Assembly (NCBI RefSeq): GCF_024710845.1
Contig: NZ_JANJTZ010000019.1
Location: forward strand, 1-64,000
Length of the DNA: 64,000 nt
Direction: 5' to 3'
DNA from: Mesorhizobium sp.
Lineage (GTDB): Bacteria; Pseudomonadota; Alphaproteobacteria; Rhizobiales; Rhizobiaceae
Every line of letters starts with the position of its first letter. Position 1 is the stretch's first letter. Positions 37,288 through 46,288 of the stretch are shown piece by piece. The position numbers were made by a program, and so were the translations under genes. The notes under the pieces are model-generated. The model searched no databases, was not told where the DNA came from, and saw nothing but the letters and a program-made list of their open reading frames with translations.

Positions 37288-38304
37288 ATGGAGAAGACGA
37301 CACTTGGCGAACGCGGGCCGTCGGTTTCGCGGTTCGGTTTGGGGACCATGTCGCTGCTCACGTCCCAGGATGCAAAGGAGGCTTCAGGCCTCGTCCGCCA
37401 GGCGCTCGATTGTGGCATCAATCTCGTCGACACGGCCGACGTCTACGACAATGGCGCCGTCGAGGAGGTGCTGGGTGACGCGCTTCGCGGCCATCGCCAC
37501 GACGTGGTCGTGGCGACCAAGGTGGGCTTGCCGATGAATGGCGACCGGCAGCGCTCCGGCGGTTCGAGACGCTGGATCGTTCAGGCCGCGGAGGACAGCC
37601 TGCGGCGGCTGAAGACCGACTACATTGACATCTATCAGTTGCACAGGCCGGATCCGGCAACGCCGGTCGACGAGACCGTCGGGTCTTTTGACGAGCTCGT
37701 CAGGGCGGGCAAGATCCGCTTCGCCGGCTCATCCGTCTTTCCGCCGGAACTGATCGTCGCGTTCCAGTGCGAAGCCGAGCGGCTCGGGGCGCTGCCCTTC
37801 GTCAGCGAACAGGCGCCTTACTCGATCTTCGTGCGTGGTATCGAAGCCGGAACGCTGCCTGTCTGCCGGAAGTATGGGATCGGCACGCTGGTTTGGAGTC
37901 CGCTCAATGGGGGCTGGCTCACCGGCAAATATCGGCGCGGGGAGCCCGCCCCCGCCGGTTCGCGGGCAGCCAGCGGCAATCCTTTCGTGCGGGCCGACGA
38001 CGAGCGAAAGCTCGAGCGGGTCGAGGCGCTGGCAGTGCTCGCGGCCGATGCCGGGCTCAGCCTCGCCCAGATGAGCCTCGCCTGGACGCTGGAGCATCCC
38101 GGCGTTTCGTCCGTTCTCCTCGGCCCGAGGACGCAGGGACAACTGACGCAGCTTCTCGAAGCAGACGGCGTCGTGCTTTCGGGGGATCTGCTCGACGCGA
38201 TCGACGCAATCGTCGAACCGGGCGTCAACGTCGATCCGCGCAATGCAGGCTGGGTGTCGCCTGGCCTGCAGCGCGAACAGCGGCGTTCGCCCGCACGCAT
38301 CTGA
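37288..38304 (+). CDS. Aldo/keto reductase
   Basis: 338 residues, a TIM-barrel NADPH-dependent oxidoreductase. Motifs: GINLVDTADVYDNGAVEEVL (catalytic Tyr in DVYDNG), VVVATKVGLPMNGD (catalytic Lys), DYIDIYQLHRPDP, and the cofactor region VLLGPRTQGQLTQLLEA. The substrate is not evident. AGGAGAG lies upstream of ATG 37288. It is controlled with the following cluster, by position and by the shared palindrome. Confidence 0.9.
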   Translation: MEKTTLGERGPSVSRFGLGTMSLLTSQDAKEASGLVRQALDCGINLVDTADVYDNGAVEEVLGDALRGHRHDVVVATKVGLPMNGDRQRSGGSRRWIVQAAEDSLRRLKTDYIDIYQLHRPDPATPVDETVGSFDELVRAGKIRFAGSSVFPPELIVAFQCEAERLGALPFVSEQAPYSIFVRGIEAGTLPVCRKYGIGTLVWSPLNGGWLTGKYRRGEPAPAGSRAASGNPFVRADDERKLERVEALAVLAADAGLSLAQMSLAWTLEHPGVSSVLLGPRTQGQLTQLLEADGVVLSGDLLDAIDAIVEPGVNVDPRNAGWVSPGLQREQRRSPARI

Positions 38305-38474
38305 CATGATGCGGGTCGTTCGCCACGCGACCCGCTGAGCGATTGTCGATCGTCTGCTGAGAACCGACCGTGGCACGGGGCTGGGGCGGCTGAGATGCCT
38401 TCCAGCCCAAATGCCGGCGCAACGAATTCAGTGCGTTAACGTGCAAACTCGTGCACCGACGCGGGCGCCAATTT

Positions 38475-38489
38475 CATTGTTGAACAATG
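38475..38489. promoter_or_regulatory. Candidate GntR operator before the PfkB kinase
   Basis: Perfect palindrome CATTGTT-G-AACAATG, same core as at 37122. It is 85 bp before the start codon at 38574. Confidence 0.7.
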
Positions 38490-38573
38490 CACAGTGATGT
38501 GGTTTAATTAATATGCAGATCAGGATGTTGCACACCAATTGTGCAGCCGCTGTACCGCGCGAGTTCGATACGC

Positions 38574-39629
38574 ATGACGTTTGCAGCCCGTAAGCCGGTT
38601 CTGGCAATCGCCGGTTCCTTCAGTATCGACAGCGTGCTGACCCAGGACGGTCGGCATGTCGTCGGAAAGGTCGGTGGCAATGCGCTGTGGTCGTCGCTCG
38701 GTGCTTTGATCTCCGGCATCGCGCCGCGGATCATCACCGTGGTTGGCGAGGACTACCCGCAACAGGTTCTGTCCACGCTTGTCACAGCCGGGATCGACAC
38801 GAGCGCGGTGCGTCGTATCCAGCGCTCGCATCCGGTGCGCGTCACCTTCGCTCATATGCCCGATGGCTCGAGGCTTCAGCCCGTGCCGGAACAGATGATC
38901 CGAGCGCTGCCCGAAGCCGACCGCGCGGCCTTCATTGACACCACGATGCTGAGCGATGTCCTGCCGCTCGGCGCGCCGCGCGGCGCCGACGTGCCGGATG
39001 CCTGGCTGGACGAGGTCGATCACTGGCATCTGCCGCTGCTTCCCTTGAACCGTCACCGCAGCCTCGTTGAGCGCATTGCCGCCGGTCGGGGCCTGTTGCA
39101 ATCGGACTGTCCGGCGCGCTCCGATTTGGCGGGCGACGTCTTCGGCAAGCTTGCCGCGACACTCGGCGCCATCGACGTTTTCCTGCCGAGCACATCCGAT
39201 TTCGATGTCGTCGCGCCGGGAGTGGACGTGGACGACATCCTGTTGCGGCTCCTGTCGCGGGGCGCGCGAACGATCGTGCTGAAGGCCGGTGGCGACGGGG
39301 TCTTTGTCCGGTGGCGCGACGAGCTTTTCCACCTTCCCGCCTATGACGTCCCCGCCGTCGACCCGACCGGTGCGGGCGACGCGTTCTGCGGCGGTTTCAT
39401 GGCCAGTATGGCGGCGACGGGTGACGTCGTGGAGGCAGCGGCGATGGGGTCCGCCGCGGCATCCTTCGCCATCGCCACCGAAGATCCGCTCGCGCTGATC
39501 GACATCGACCGCGGACAGGTGCGCCAGAGGGCGCGCCACCTGCACGGCCGCGCGAGGCGGATCGGACGCGCCTCCCTGTTGGGACGGCGCCAGGGTGGGC
39601 TGTCCGAACTCAACGCGGCCAACGAATAG
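38574..39629 (+). CDS. PfkB-family carbohydrate/nucleoside kinase
   Basis: 351 residues. The N-terminal VLAIAGSFSIDSVL and the C-terminal signature PAVDPTGAGDAFCGGFMASM (catalytic Asp in GAGD) are clear. PfkB members phosphorylate sugars or nucleosides; the subgroup cannot be read off here. The neighbours, a nucleoside-type ABC transporter and a LOG-like protein, make a ribose or nucleoside substrate plausible. ATG 38574 gives MTFAARKPVL; upstream codons in frame add sequence unlike the family. C-terminal tail is Arg-rich. Confidence 0.85.
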   Translation: MTFAARKPVLAIAGSFSIDSVLTQDGRHVVGKVGGNALWSSLGALISGIAPRIITVVGEDYPQQVLSTLVTAGIDTSAVRRIQRSHPVRVTFAHMPDGSRLQPVPEQMIRALPEADRAAFIDTTMLSDVLPLGAPRGADVPDAWLDEVDHWHLPLLPLNRHRSLVERIAAGRGLLQSDCPARSDLAGDVFGKLAATLGAIDVFLPSTSDFDVVAPGVDVDDILLRLLSRGARTIVLKAGGDGVFVRWRDELFHLPAYDVPAVDPTGAGDAFCGGFMASMAATGDVVEAAAMGSAAASFAIATEDPLALIDIDRGQVRQRARHLHGRARRIGRASLLGRRQGGLSELNAANE

Positions 39630-39643
39630 GGAATCGACGCGCA

Positions 39644-40216
39644 ATGCTAACCATCGGAGTGATCGGACGCAGCACCAGGCAGGGAGAGAAACTCCCCGAC
39701 ACGATTTCCCACGCCGCATACCAAGTCGGTCGTGGCATCGCGGCGGCCGGGGCTGTGCTGATCAGCGGCGGCACGGGCGGCGTGATGGAAGACTCCAGCC
39801 GGGGCGCTCGCGAAGGCGGCGGCTTGACTATCGGCTTCCTCCCCTATGCCGACAAGTCGCGGGCCAATCCCTACGTCGACATCGCCATCGCCACCGGAAT
39901 GGGCACCGTCCGCAACATCCTGACCGCGCGCGGCTGTGACAGTGTAATCATGATCGGCGGCGGGGTCGGCACCTTGAACGAGGTGACCATCGCCTACGAT
40001 TCCGGCGTTCCACTGGTGGTCCTCGAAGGTACCTCGGGCTGGGCCGACCGCCTCCGGGGCGCGATCGAGGATGGCAAGTGGCTCGACGAGCGCCGCGTCG
40101 TCGCGATCAGTTTCGCAGCGACACCCGAAGAGGCCGTCGCAATCGCTCTCGAACGCGCATCGGAGCCGAGGCACGGCACTCGCCTCGAAGCACATACGGG
40201 ATGGGCCGGACAATGA
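39644..40216 (+). CDS. LOG-like protein (TIGR00725 family)
   Basis: 190 residues with a Rossmann-like fold: IGVIGRSTRQGEK, VLISGGTGGVMEDSSRGARE, NPYVDIAIATGMGTVRN and MIGGGVGTLNEVTIAYDSG. The last matches the PGGxGTxxE nucleotide-binding motif of LOG proteins with GGGVGT. LOG enzymes cut the base from nucleoside monophosphates; this branch is not well characterised. 14 bp after the PfkB gene, so in the same unit. Confidence 0.8.
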   Translation: MLTIGVIGRSTRQGEKLPDTISHAAYQVGRGIAAAGAVLISGGTGGVMEDSSRGAREGGGLTIGFLPYADKSRANPYVDIAIATGMGTVRNILTARGCDSVIMIGGGVGTLNEVTIAYDSGVPLVVLEGTSGWADRLRGAIEDGKWLDERRVVAISFAATPEEAVAIALERASEPRHGTRLEAHTGWAGQ

Positions 40217-40274
40217 GCCGCGCCGTCATGGAATTGATTTTGACTTCCCTTCCAATCCACAAACACAGGAGCAA

Positions 40275-41345
40275 ATGACCATGCCTGCACTCCTCAATGC
40301 GTTGACCGTCTCGAACCGCCGTCGCTTCGGCGCCATGATGGCCTCGGCGGCGTTTCTCGCGCTCGGCCTCGGCATCTCTCCCCCGGCATCAGCCGCAGAC
40401 TTTGTCTGGTCGATGGTCACCAACCAGGCCGGCCTCGGCGACCAGGGCTTCAACGACCTGGCCAAGCTCGGCGTCGAGACCAGCGCCAAGGAACTCGGCG
40501 GCAAGCCGCTGGTGATCCAGTCCTCCAACCAGTCGCAGTTCGTCCCGAACCTGAAGCAAGCCGTCGACAGCGGCTCCACCGTGACGACCGGCGTCGGCTT
40601 CGGCATCCGCGACGCGCTGACCGAAGTCGCGCTCGCCAACCCGGGTGCGAAGTTTACGCTGATCGACGCGGTCGCCGTCGACAAGGACAAGAATCCGCTG
40701 CCGAATGTCGCCAGCATCACCTTCCGCGAACACGAGGCGGCGTTCTTGGCCGGCATCGCTGCGGCGATGACTACCAAGGGAACGCGTGTCGGGTTCATCG
40801 GCGGCATGGAGACCCCGCCGGTGATCCGCTTCCTGTCCGGCTTCGAGGCGGGCTTGCGCTACATCGACCCGAAAATCGAAGTTTCCGCGACGTATGTCGG
40901 CTCCTTCACGGAACCGGCCAAGGCCAAGGAACTCGCCCTCGGCATCTACGATCTCGGCGCCGACCTGATCATGGATGTTGCCGGCGGCGGCGGGCGCGGG
41001 ATCTTCGACGCGGCCAAGGGCCTCGGCAAGGGCTACTGGGTCATCGGCGTCGACACCTGCAAGGGCCAGTTCGCTCCGGACAATTTCCTCACCTCAGCCG
41101 TCAAGGACGTTGCCGGTGCGGTTGTCTACTCGAACAAGGCGGCGGCCAATGGCACTTTCAAGGGCGGTACGGTCAGCCTCGGCCTCAAGGAACAGGCCGT
41201 CGGACTTTGCCCGGACAACATCGATACGCTGTCGCCGGAGATCATAGCGAAGGTTGAAGCCGCGACCGCGTCGATCCTAGACGGCTCCCTCGCCGTGCCG
41301 GCCAACGCGGAAGCCCTGAAGTCGTTCAACCCGGCCAGCAAGTGA
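40275..41345 (+). CDS. BMP-family substrate-binding protein of an ABC transporter
   Basis: 356 residues with a signal sequence (AMMASAAFLALGLGISPPASA). Family segments: AGLGDQGFNDLAKLGVETSA, NPGAKFTLIDAVAVD, NVASITFREHEAAFLAGIAA, GFIGGMETPPVIRFLSGFEA. BMP/Med proteins bind purine nucleosides or related compounds. AGGAG lies before ATG 40275; ATG 40281 is an alternative. Starts the transporter operon and overlaps the ATPase gene. Confidence 0.92.
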   Translation: MTMPALLNALTVSNRRRFGAMMASAAFLALGLGISPPASAADFVWSMVTNQAGLGDQGFNDLAKLGVETSAKELGGKPLVIQSSNQSQFVPNLKQAVDSGSTVTTGVGFGIRDALTEVALANPGAKFTLIDAVAVDKDKNPLPNVASITFREHEAAFLAGIAAAMTTKGTRVGFIGGMETPPVIRFLSGFEAGLRYIDPKIEVSATYVGSFTEPAKAKELALGIYDLGADLIMDVAGGGGRGIFDAAKGLGKGYWVIGVDTCKGQFAPDNFLTSAVKDVAGAVVYSNKAAANGTFKGGTVSLGLKEQAVGLCPDNIDTLSPEIIAKVEAATASILDGSLAVPANAEALKSFNPASK

Positions 41346-42949
41346 TGAACCCGGGCCGCGAGCAAACAATGACTGCAGACGGCGCCTCGCGGCCCGACAC
41401 CACGCCGCCGGCCATCCGGCTCGTCGGCGTGAGCAAACATTTCGGACCGGTCAAGGCCAACCGTTCGATCGATCTTTCGGTCCGGCAAGGATCGATACAC
41501 GGCCTGCTCGGCGAGAACGGCGCCGGCAAATCGACCCTGATGAAGGTCCTGTTCGGGATGATGCGGCCGGATGCCGGCCGCATCGAAATAGGCGGGCGAC
41601 CGGCCGCATTCCGCTCTTCGGCGGATGCGCTGGCCGCCGGCATCGGCATGGTGCAGCAGCACTTCAGCCTGATCGGCAAGCTGACGGTCGCCGAAAACCT
41701 GATACTGGGCCGCGCCACGTCGGGTTTTGTGGCCCGCTGGCTCCGCCCGCTCGACCTGGAGTCGGCGCGCGCACGGGCAATCGAACTCTCCGAGCGTCTC
41801 GGCTTCGGCATCGATCCGTCGGCCCGCTGCGAAACGCTTTCCGTCGGCGCGCGGCAGAAGGTGGAGATCCTCAAGGCTCTGTGGGGCGGAGCCACCACTC
41901 TCGTGCTCGACGAGCCCACGGCGGCGCTTTCGCCCCCCGACGCGGAAGAACTCTATGCGCTGCTGCAGAACCTCCGGCGGGAAGGCACGACCATCGTCCT
42001 GATCAGCCACAAGATGCCGGAAATAATGCGGCTGTGCGACCGGGTGACGGTACTACGCGATGGCGCCGTCGCCGGCGAGGCCGAGATCCCGCGCGCGTTC
42101 TCCGACCCCGCCGAACGGCAGGCACTGGAGGCGAGGCTGGTCCGGCTGATGATCGGCCGCCACAGGCCGGAAGTGCCGTCGCGTTCGAGCCACATATGGC
42201 CGACCGTGCTTTCAGTGCGCCAACTGTCCGACGGACAACGCTTCGGTCCGATCGATCTCGACGTGAAAGGCGGCGAAATCCTCGCTGTCGTCGGGGTCGA
42301 GGGCAACGGCCAGTCGCAATTCGTGGAACTGCTGATCGGCCTGAGGAAAGCCGCGGGAGGTGGCATCGCGCTCGATGGTCGCGACATCACCGACATGACG
42401 ACATTGAAGCGCTTCCAGAGCGGTATCGCGCACATTCCGGAGGATCGCCACCGTCTGGCCGTCGCGGATGGAATGAGCCTGGTCGACAATGCGAGCATTG
42501 GCTTCATCGACGGCGCGCCGTTCGCGCCGACGTCTTTCTGGCTATCCCGGCACAGGCGCGCCCGCTTCGCTGCCGGTATCGTGCGGCGCCACAAGGTGCG
42601 CGCATCCTCCGTGGAGGCGCCGGTGACGAGCCTGTCCGGCGGCAACCAGCAGAAGCTGGTGGTCGGTCGGGAATTGTCCCGCGCCCCTCGGCTGATGATC
42701 GCGGCCCAGCCGACCCGCGGTCTCGACATCGGCTCGACCGGCGCCGTTCACGAGGCGCTGATCGGACTGCGCGACCACGGCGCGGCAGTTCTCCTGCTCA
42801 GCCTCGACCTGACCGAGGTTTTCACCATCGCAGACAGGATCGTTGTGTTCCGCCAGGGACGTATCGTGGGCGAGACCACCGCTGCCGACGCCGATATCGA
42901 CAGGATCGGCAGGTGGATGTCCGGCGTCGATGAGGAGGCCCGGCAATGA
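41345..42949 (+). CDS. ABC transporter ATPase, double-domain (nucleoside type)
   Basis: 534 residues with two ATPase domains. Domain 1 has GLLGENGAGKSTLMKVLFG and LVLDEPTAALSPPDAEELY. Domain 2 has the degenerate P-loop VVGVEGNGQSQFVELL and signature SLSGGNQQKLVVGREL. Fused ATPases of this kind serve BMP-type nucleoside importers. ATG 41345 overlaps the previous stop (TGATG); a GTG one codon earlier is possible. Stop overlaps the permease (ATGA). Confidence 0.94.
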   Translation: MNPGREQTMTADGASRPDTTPPAIRLVGVSKHFGPVKANRSIDLSVRQGSIHGLLGENGAGKSTLMKVLFGMMRPDAGRIEIGGRPAAFRSSADALAAGIGMVQQHFSLIGKLTVAENLILGRATSGFVARWLRPLDLESARARAIELSERLGFGIDPSARCETLSVGARQKVEILKALWGGATTLVLDEPTAALSPPDAEELYALLQNLRREGTTIVLISHKMPEIMRLCDRVTVLRDGAVAGEAEIPRAFSDPAERQALEARLVRLMIGRHRPEVPSRSSHIWPTVLSVRQLSDGQRFGPIDLDVKGGEILAVVGVEGNGQSQFVELLIGLRKAAGGGIALDGRDITDMTTLKRFQSGIAHIPEDRHRLAVADGMSLVDNASIGFIDGAPFAPTSFWLSRHRRARFAAGIVRRHKVRASSVEAPVTSLSGGNQQKLVVGRELSRAPRLMIAAQPTRGLDIGSTGAVHEALIGLRDHGAAVLLLSLDLTEVFTIADRIVVFRQGRIVGETTAADADIDRIGRWMSGVDEEARQ

Positions 42950-44202
42950 CGATGAATTCGATCGTCACCCCTCCTCAGAACCGTGACGTCTTCACCGGCC
43001 GCCGTCAGGTCCGGATGGATCCCGCTATGTTGGCCGAGACGCTGGGCCGCGAAGCCGACGTTGCCGCCGCGGAGAACCCGGGATTCCTTCCACGCCTCGT
43101 CGGACATTTCCATGCCCTTTCGGGCAACCTCGGCGGCCAGGTGTTGACCTTCACGCTCACCATCGCCGCCGCGCTCATCGCCTCGATGCCGCTGATCTGG
43201 ATCGGCGGATCCGACCTGTGGCGCGCCGCGAGCGCGCTTTTCGGCGGCGCGCTGGGCAGCGGGCCGGCGATCGCCGAGACGCTGGTGCAGATGGTCCCGC
43301 TGCTGATCGCCGGCCTCGCGGTCGCGGTCGCCTTCCATGCCAGCCTGTTCAACATCGGCGTCGAGGGCCAGCTTGTCTTCGGCGGCCTCGTCGCCGGTGT
43401 CGCCGGCGCTTCACTCGATCTGCCCCCAGCGCTGCTGATGCTCGTCTGCATCTTTGCCGGCATGGCGGGCGGCGCCGTCTTCGCGCTGATCCCGGCGTTG
43501 CTCAAGGCCTATCGTGGGGCACACGAGGTGGTGACCACGATCATGATGAATTTCGTCGCCGTGGCGATATCCGAATACGCCGTCTCGCCGACCGGCCCGT
43601 TCGTCGCGGCCGACCAGCCCTCGGCGACCGAGCGAGTGCCGGACCTGGCAAGGCTGCCGGTCATCTGGGAGGGCACGCGCCTTCACGCCGGTCTCCTCGT
43701 CGCGCTTGCGGCCGTCATCGTCATCATGTGGGTGCTCTACCGCACGCCGGCCGGTTTCCGGCTGAGGCTGACGGGCGCCAATCAGGGCGCGGCGCGTGCC
43801 AGCGGCGTGTCGATTGCCCGCGTCACGATCCTCGCCATGCTCGCATCGGGCGCGCTCGCCGGCCTCGCCGGCGCGGTGCAGGTGCTTGGCGTCTACGGCC
43901 GCTTCTACGCCGCCTTCTCGCCGGGCTACGGCTTCGACGCCATCGCGGTCGCCCTGCTCGGCGCGCTGTCGCCGGTCGGCGTCATCGCGTCCGCGTTCTT
44001 CTTCGCCGTGCTGCATGCCGGCTCGGTGCCCCTGCAGGCGGTGGCCGGCATAAGTCGCGAGATGGTCGGCGTGGTGTCAGGTCTGGTGGTCGCCTTCGTC
44101 GCCGCCCAGCCGGCCGCGCTCAGGCTTTTGTCCGCCATGCGCCGCCGATTCGCCGGTGCAATGCCGCCGGACGGCCTCGCCGAGACGGAGGTTTCGAAAT
44201 GA
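42946..44202 (+). CDS. ABC transporter permease 1 (nucleoside type)
   Basis: 418 residues, about ten helices after a 60-residue polar N-terminus. Typical segments: FHASLFNIGVEGQLVFGGLV, GAHEVVTTIMMNFVAVAISE and GFDAIAVALLGALSPVGVIA. Overlaps with both neighbours by ATGA. Confidence 0.93.
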   Translation: MTMNSIVTPPQNRDVFTGRRQVRMDPAMLAETLGREADVAAAENPGFLPRLVGHFHALSGNLGGQVLTFTLTIAAALIASMPLIWIGGSDLWRAASALFGGALGSGPAIAETLVQMVPLLIAGLAVAVAFHASLFNIGVEGQLVFGGLVAGVAGASLDLPPALLMLVCIFAGMAGGAVFALIPALLKAYRGAHEVVTTIMMNFVAVAISEYAVSPTGPFVAADQPSATERVPDLARLPVIWEGTRLHAGLLVALAAVIVIMWVLYRTPAGFRLRLTGANQGAARASGVSIARVTILAMLASGALAGLAGAVQVLGVYGRFYAAFSPGYGFDAIAVALLGALSPVGVIASAFFFAVLHAGSVPLQAVAGISREMVGVVSGLVVAFVAAQPAALRLLSAMRRRFAGAMPPDGLAETEVSK

Positions 44203-45122
44203 GCAACCTTCTGACGATCTCGCTGGTCATCAGCGCGCTGCATCTCGCGCTACCGATCCTGATGCCGATGCTTGGTGGCCTGATCAGCGAACGCTCGGGC
44301 GTGATGAACATCGGGCTCGAAGGCATGATGCTGATCGGCGCGTTCAGCGCCGTGCTGGTGACCTACTTCACCGGCAACCCCTGGCTCGGCCTCGTCGGCG
44401 CGCTTGCTTCCGGCGTCCTTTCCGGCAGCACGCTGGCGCTGATGACGGTGACGCTGCGCGGCGACCAGGTGGTGGCGTCGGCGGCGATCAATCTGATCGG
44501 AGCCGGCCTGACCGCTGCGCTGATTCCGGTGATCTGGGACGTCGACGGGCTGACGCCGAGCGTGGAAAAGATCCCCACGATACGCGTGCCGATGCTGGCC
44601 GACCTGCCCTATGTCGGGCGGATATTCTCGTCGCTCGGCATGGTCGACTATGCCTGCCTGGCGTTGGTCGTGCTGGTCTGGTGGGTGCTGTTTCGCACCG
44701 ACGCCGGCCTCCGGATCCGTGCGTGCGGTGAATCCGCCGAATCCGCCGACGCCGCCGGCATCCCGGTCGTGCGCACACGCTTCCTCGCCGTCGTCGCCTC
44801 CGGCGTCTTCGGCGCGTTGGGCGGCGCCTATCTGTCGATCGTCACCCTCGACATGTTCCAGGCGTCGATGACCCAGGGACGCGGCTTCCTGGCGCTCGCC
44901 GCCATGGTGTTCGGCAAATGGCGGGTCTGGCCCGGCGCGCTGGCCTGCATCGCCTTCGGTTTCGCCGATGCGATTGCCTTGCGCGCGCAGATCCTGTGGC
45001 GCGACATCCCGCACGAACTGCTGATCGCGCTGCCCTACGTGCTGGCGCTGGTCGCGCTCGCGACCTTCGTCGGCCATGCGTCCGGCCCGGCCGGGGTCGG
45101 CAAGCCTTTCGCGAGGGCGTGA
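44199..45122 (+). CDS. ABC transporter permease 2 (nucleoside type)
   Basis: 307 residues, eight to nine helices. Typical segments: LGGLISERSGVMNIGLEGMM, TLRGDQVVASAAINLIGAGL and GRGFLALAAMVFGKWRVWPG. It completes the transporter: BMP, fused ATPase and two permeases. Followed after 48 bp by the Rieske oxygenase gene. Confidence 0.93.
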   Translation: MSNLLTISLVISALHLALPILMPMLGGLISERSGVMNIGLEGMMLIGAFSAVLVTYFTGNPWLGLVGALASGVLSGSTLALMTVTLRGDQVVASAAINLIGAGLTAALIPVIWDVDGLTPSVEKIPTIRVPMLADLPYVGRIFSSLGMVDYACLALVVLVWWVLFRTDAGLRIRACGESAESADAAGIPVVRTRFLAVVASGVFGALGGAYLSIVTLDMFQASMTQGRGFLALAAMVFGKWRVWPGALACIAFGFADAIALRAQILWRDIPHELLIALPYVLALVALATFVGHASGPAGVGKPFARA

Positions 45123-45170
45123 CATCGTGGCGTTCCCGACATCAACCGATAGCGAAGACAGGAGCATCCC

Positions 45171-46280
45171 ATGCTTGTGAGCGAAGTCCCGGCCTTCAAG
45201 GAATACTGGTATCCGGTGGCCTATTCGAGCGATGTCGCCGACAAGCCGCTCGCCGTCCGGCTGCTCGGAGACAATTACGTCGTCTGGCGCGGCGTCGACG
45301 GATCGCTCGGATGCGCCGTGGACGAGTGTCCGCATCGCGCCGCCCGCCTGTCGCAGGGCTGGCTGGACAACGGCGACATCGTCTGCCCGTATCACGGGTG
45401 GGCGTTCAACACGAGCGGCGCCTGCACGCGCATTCCGCAAAACGACGACGACAAGCCGGTCCCGCCCCGCGCCCGTGCGCTGTCGGTCCTCGCTGAGGAA
45501 CGCTACGGCCTCGTCTGGGTCTGCCCTGGCATGCCGCGCGCCTCCATTCCGGTGCTGCCCGAGGCGGAGGATCCCGGTTTCGTCCTCATGCACGAAGTGA
45601 TGGAGGTCTGGCCGACATCGGCGCCGCGCGTCATCGACAATGCGCTCGACCTTGCCCATGTCGCCTGGACCCATCGCAACACGATCGGGGATTCCACGGC
45701 GCCGAAGTTCGAGAGCTACGAGATCGAGCGCAACGGCCACAAGCTGCGCTCGCGCGTCAGCTACCGCGCCCGCCTGACCGAAGCGCTGCGGGCCAATACG
45801 GGCCTCACCGGCAACCACACGATCCGCGTGACGAATGCCGAACTGGTCCAGCCCTTCGTTTACAAGGACGTCATGGAATATGAGAACGGGCTGAGGCACG
45901 TCCTCTTCAAGACCGCGACCCCTGTCGACGACAGCCACACGCTGTTTTGCCAGTTCGTCGCCCGCAACGACAACCCGGACGAGGCAAAGCGTGCCGGGAT
46001 CATTGCACTCGACCGCAGGATCCAGAGCGAGGACCGCGAGCTCCTGTCCCACATCCGGCCGGAATTTCCTCTGGAGGTGCAGACCGAGATGCATACCCGT
46101 GCCGACCGCATGACCGTCGAATACCGCAAGATCCTGGCCGAACTCGCCCGCGAGAATTCGGATGTGACGCCGGACGGCGCGTGGGCGCGGCCTTTTCTGC
46201 AAGCGGTCAAGGCCGAACGCACCCGGCCGGCTGGCGATGGCGACCGGCGGCCGACGGTCAGTTCGGATGTGCAGGGATAG
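45171..46280 (+). CDS. Rieske-type aromatic/N-heterocycle oxygenase
   Basis: 369 residues. Rieske cluster ligands: DECPHRAARLSQGW and IVCPYHGWAFNTSGA. The non-heme iron motif follows in NALDLAHVAWTHRNTIG (Asp, two His). It resembles VanA-type O- or N-demethylating oxygenases (single-component oxygenase with separate reductase). The reductase is the next gene. The transporter for nucleoside-like compounds suggests an N-substituted purine or similar substrate; this is inference. AGGAG before ATG 45171. Confidence 0.9.
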   Translation: MLVSEVPAFKEYWYPVAYSSDVADKPLAVRLLGDNYVVWRGVDGSLGCAVDECPHRAARLSQGWLDNGDIVCPYHGWAFNTSGACTRIPQNDDDKPVPPRARALSVLAEERYGLVWVCPGMPRASIPVLPEAEDPGFVLMHEVMEVWPTSAPRVIDNALDLAHVAWTHRNTIGDSTAPKFESYEIERNGHKLRSRVSYRARLTEALRANTGLTGNHTIRVTNAELVQPFVYKDVMEYENGLRHVLFKTATPVDDSHTLFCQFVARNDNPDEAKRAGIIALDRRIQSEDRELLSHIRPEFPLEVQTEMHTRADRMTVEYRKILAELARENSDVTPDGAWARPFLQAVKAERTRPAGDGDRRPTVSSDVQG

Positions 46281-46288
46281 GATCGGCC

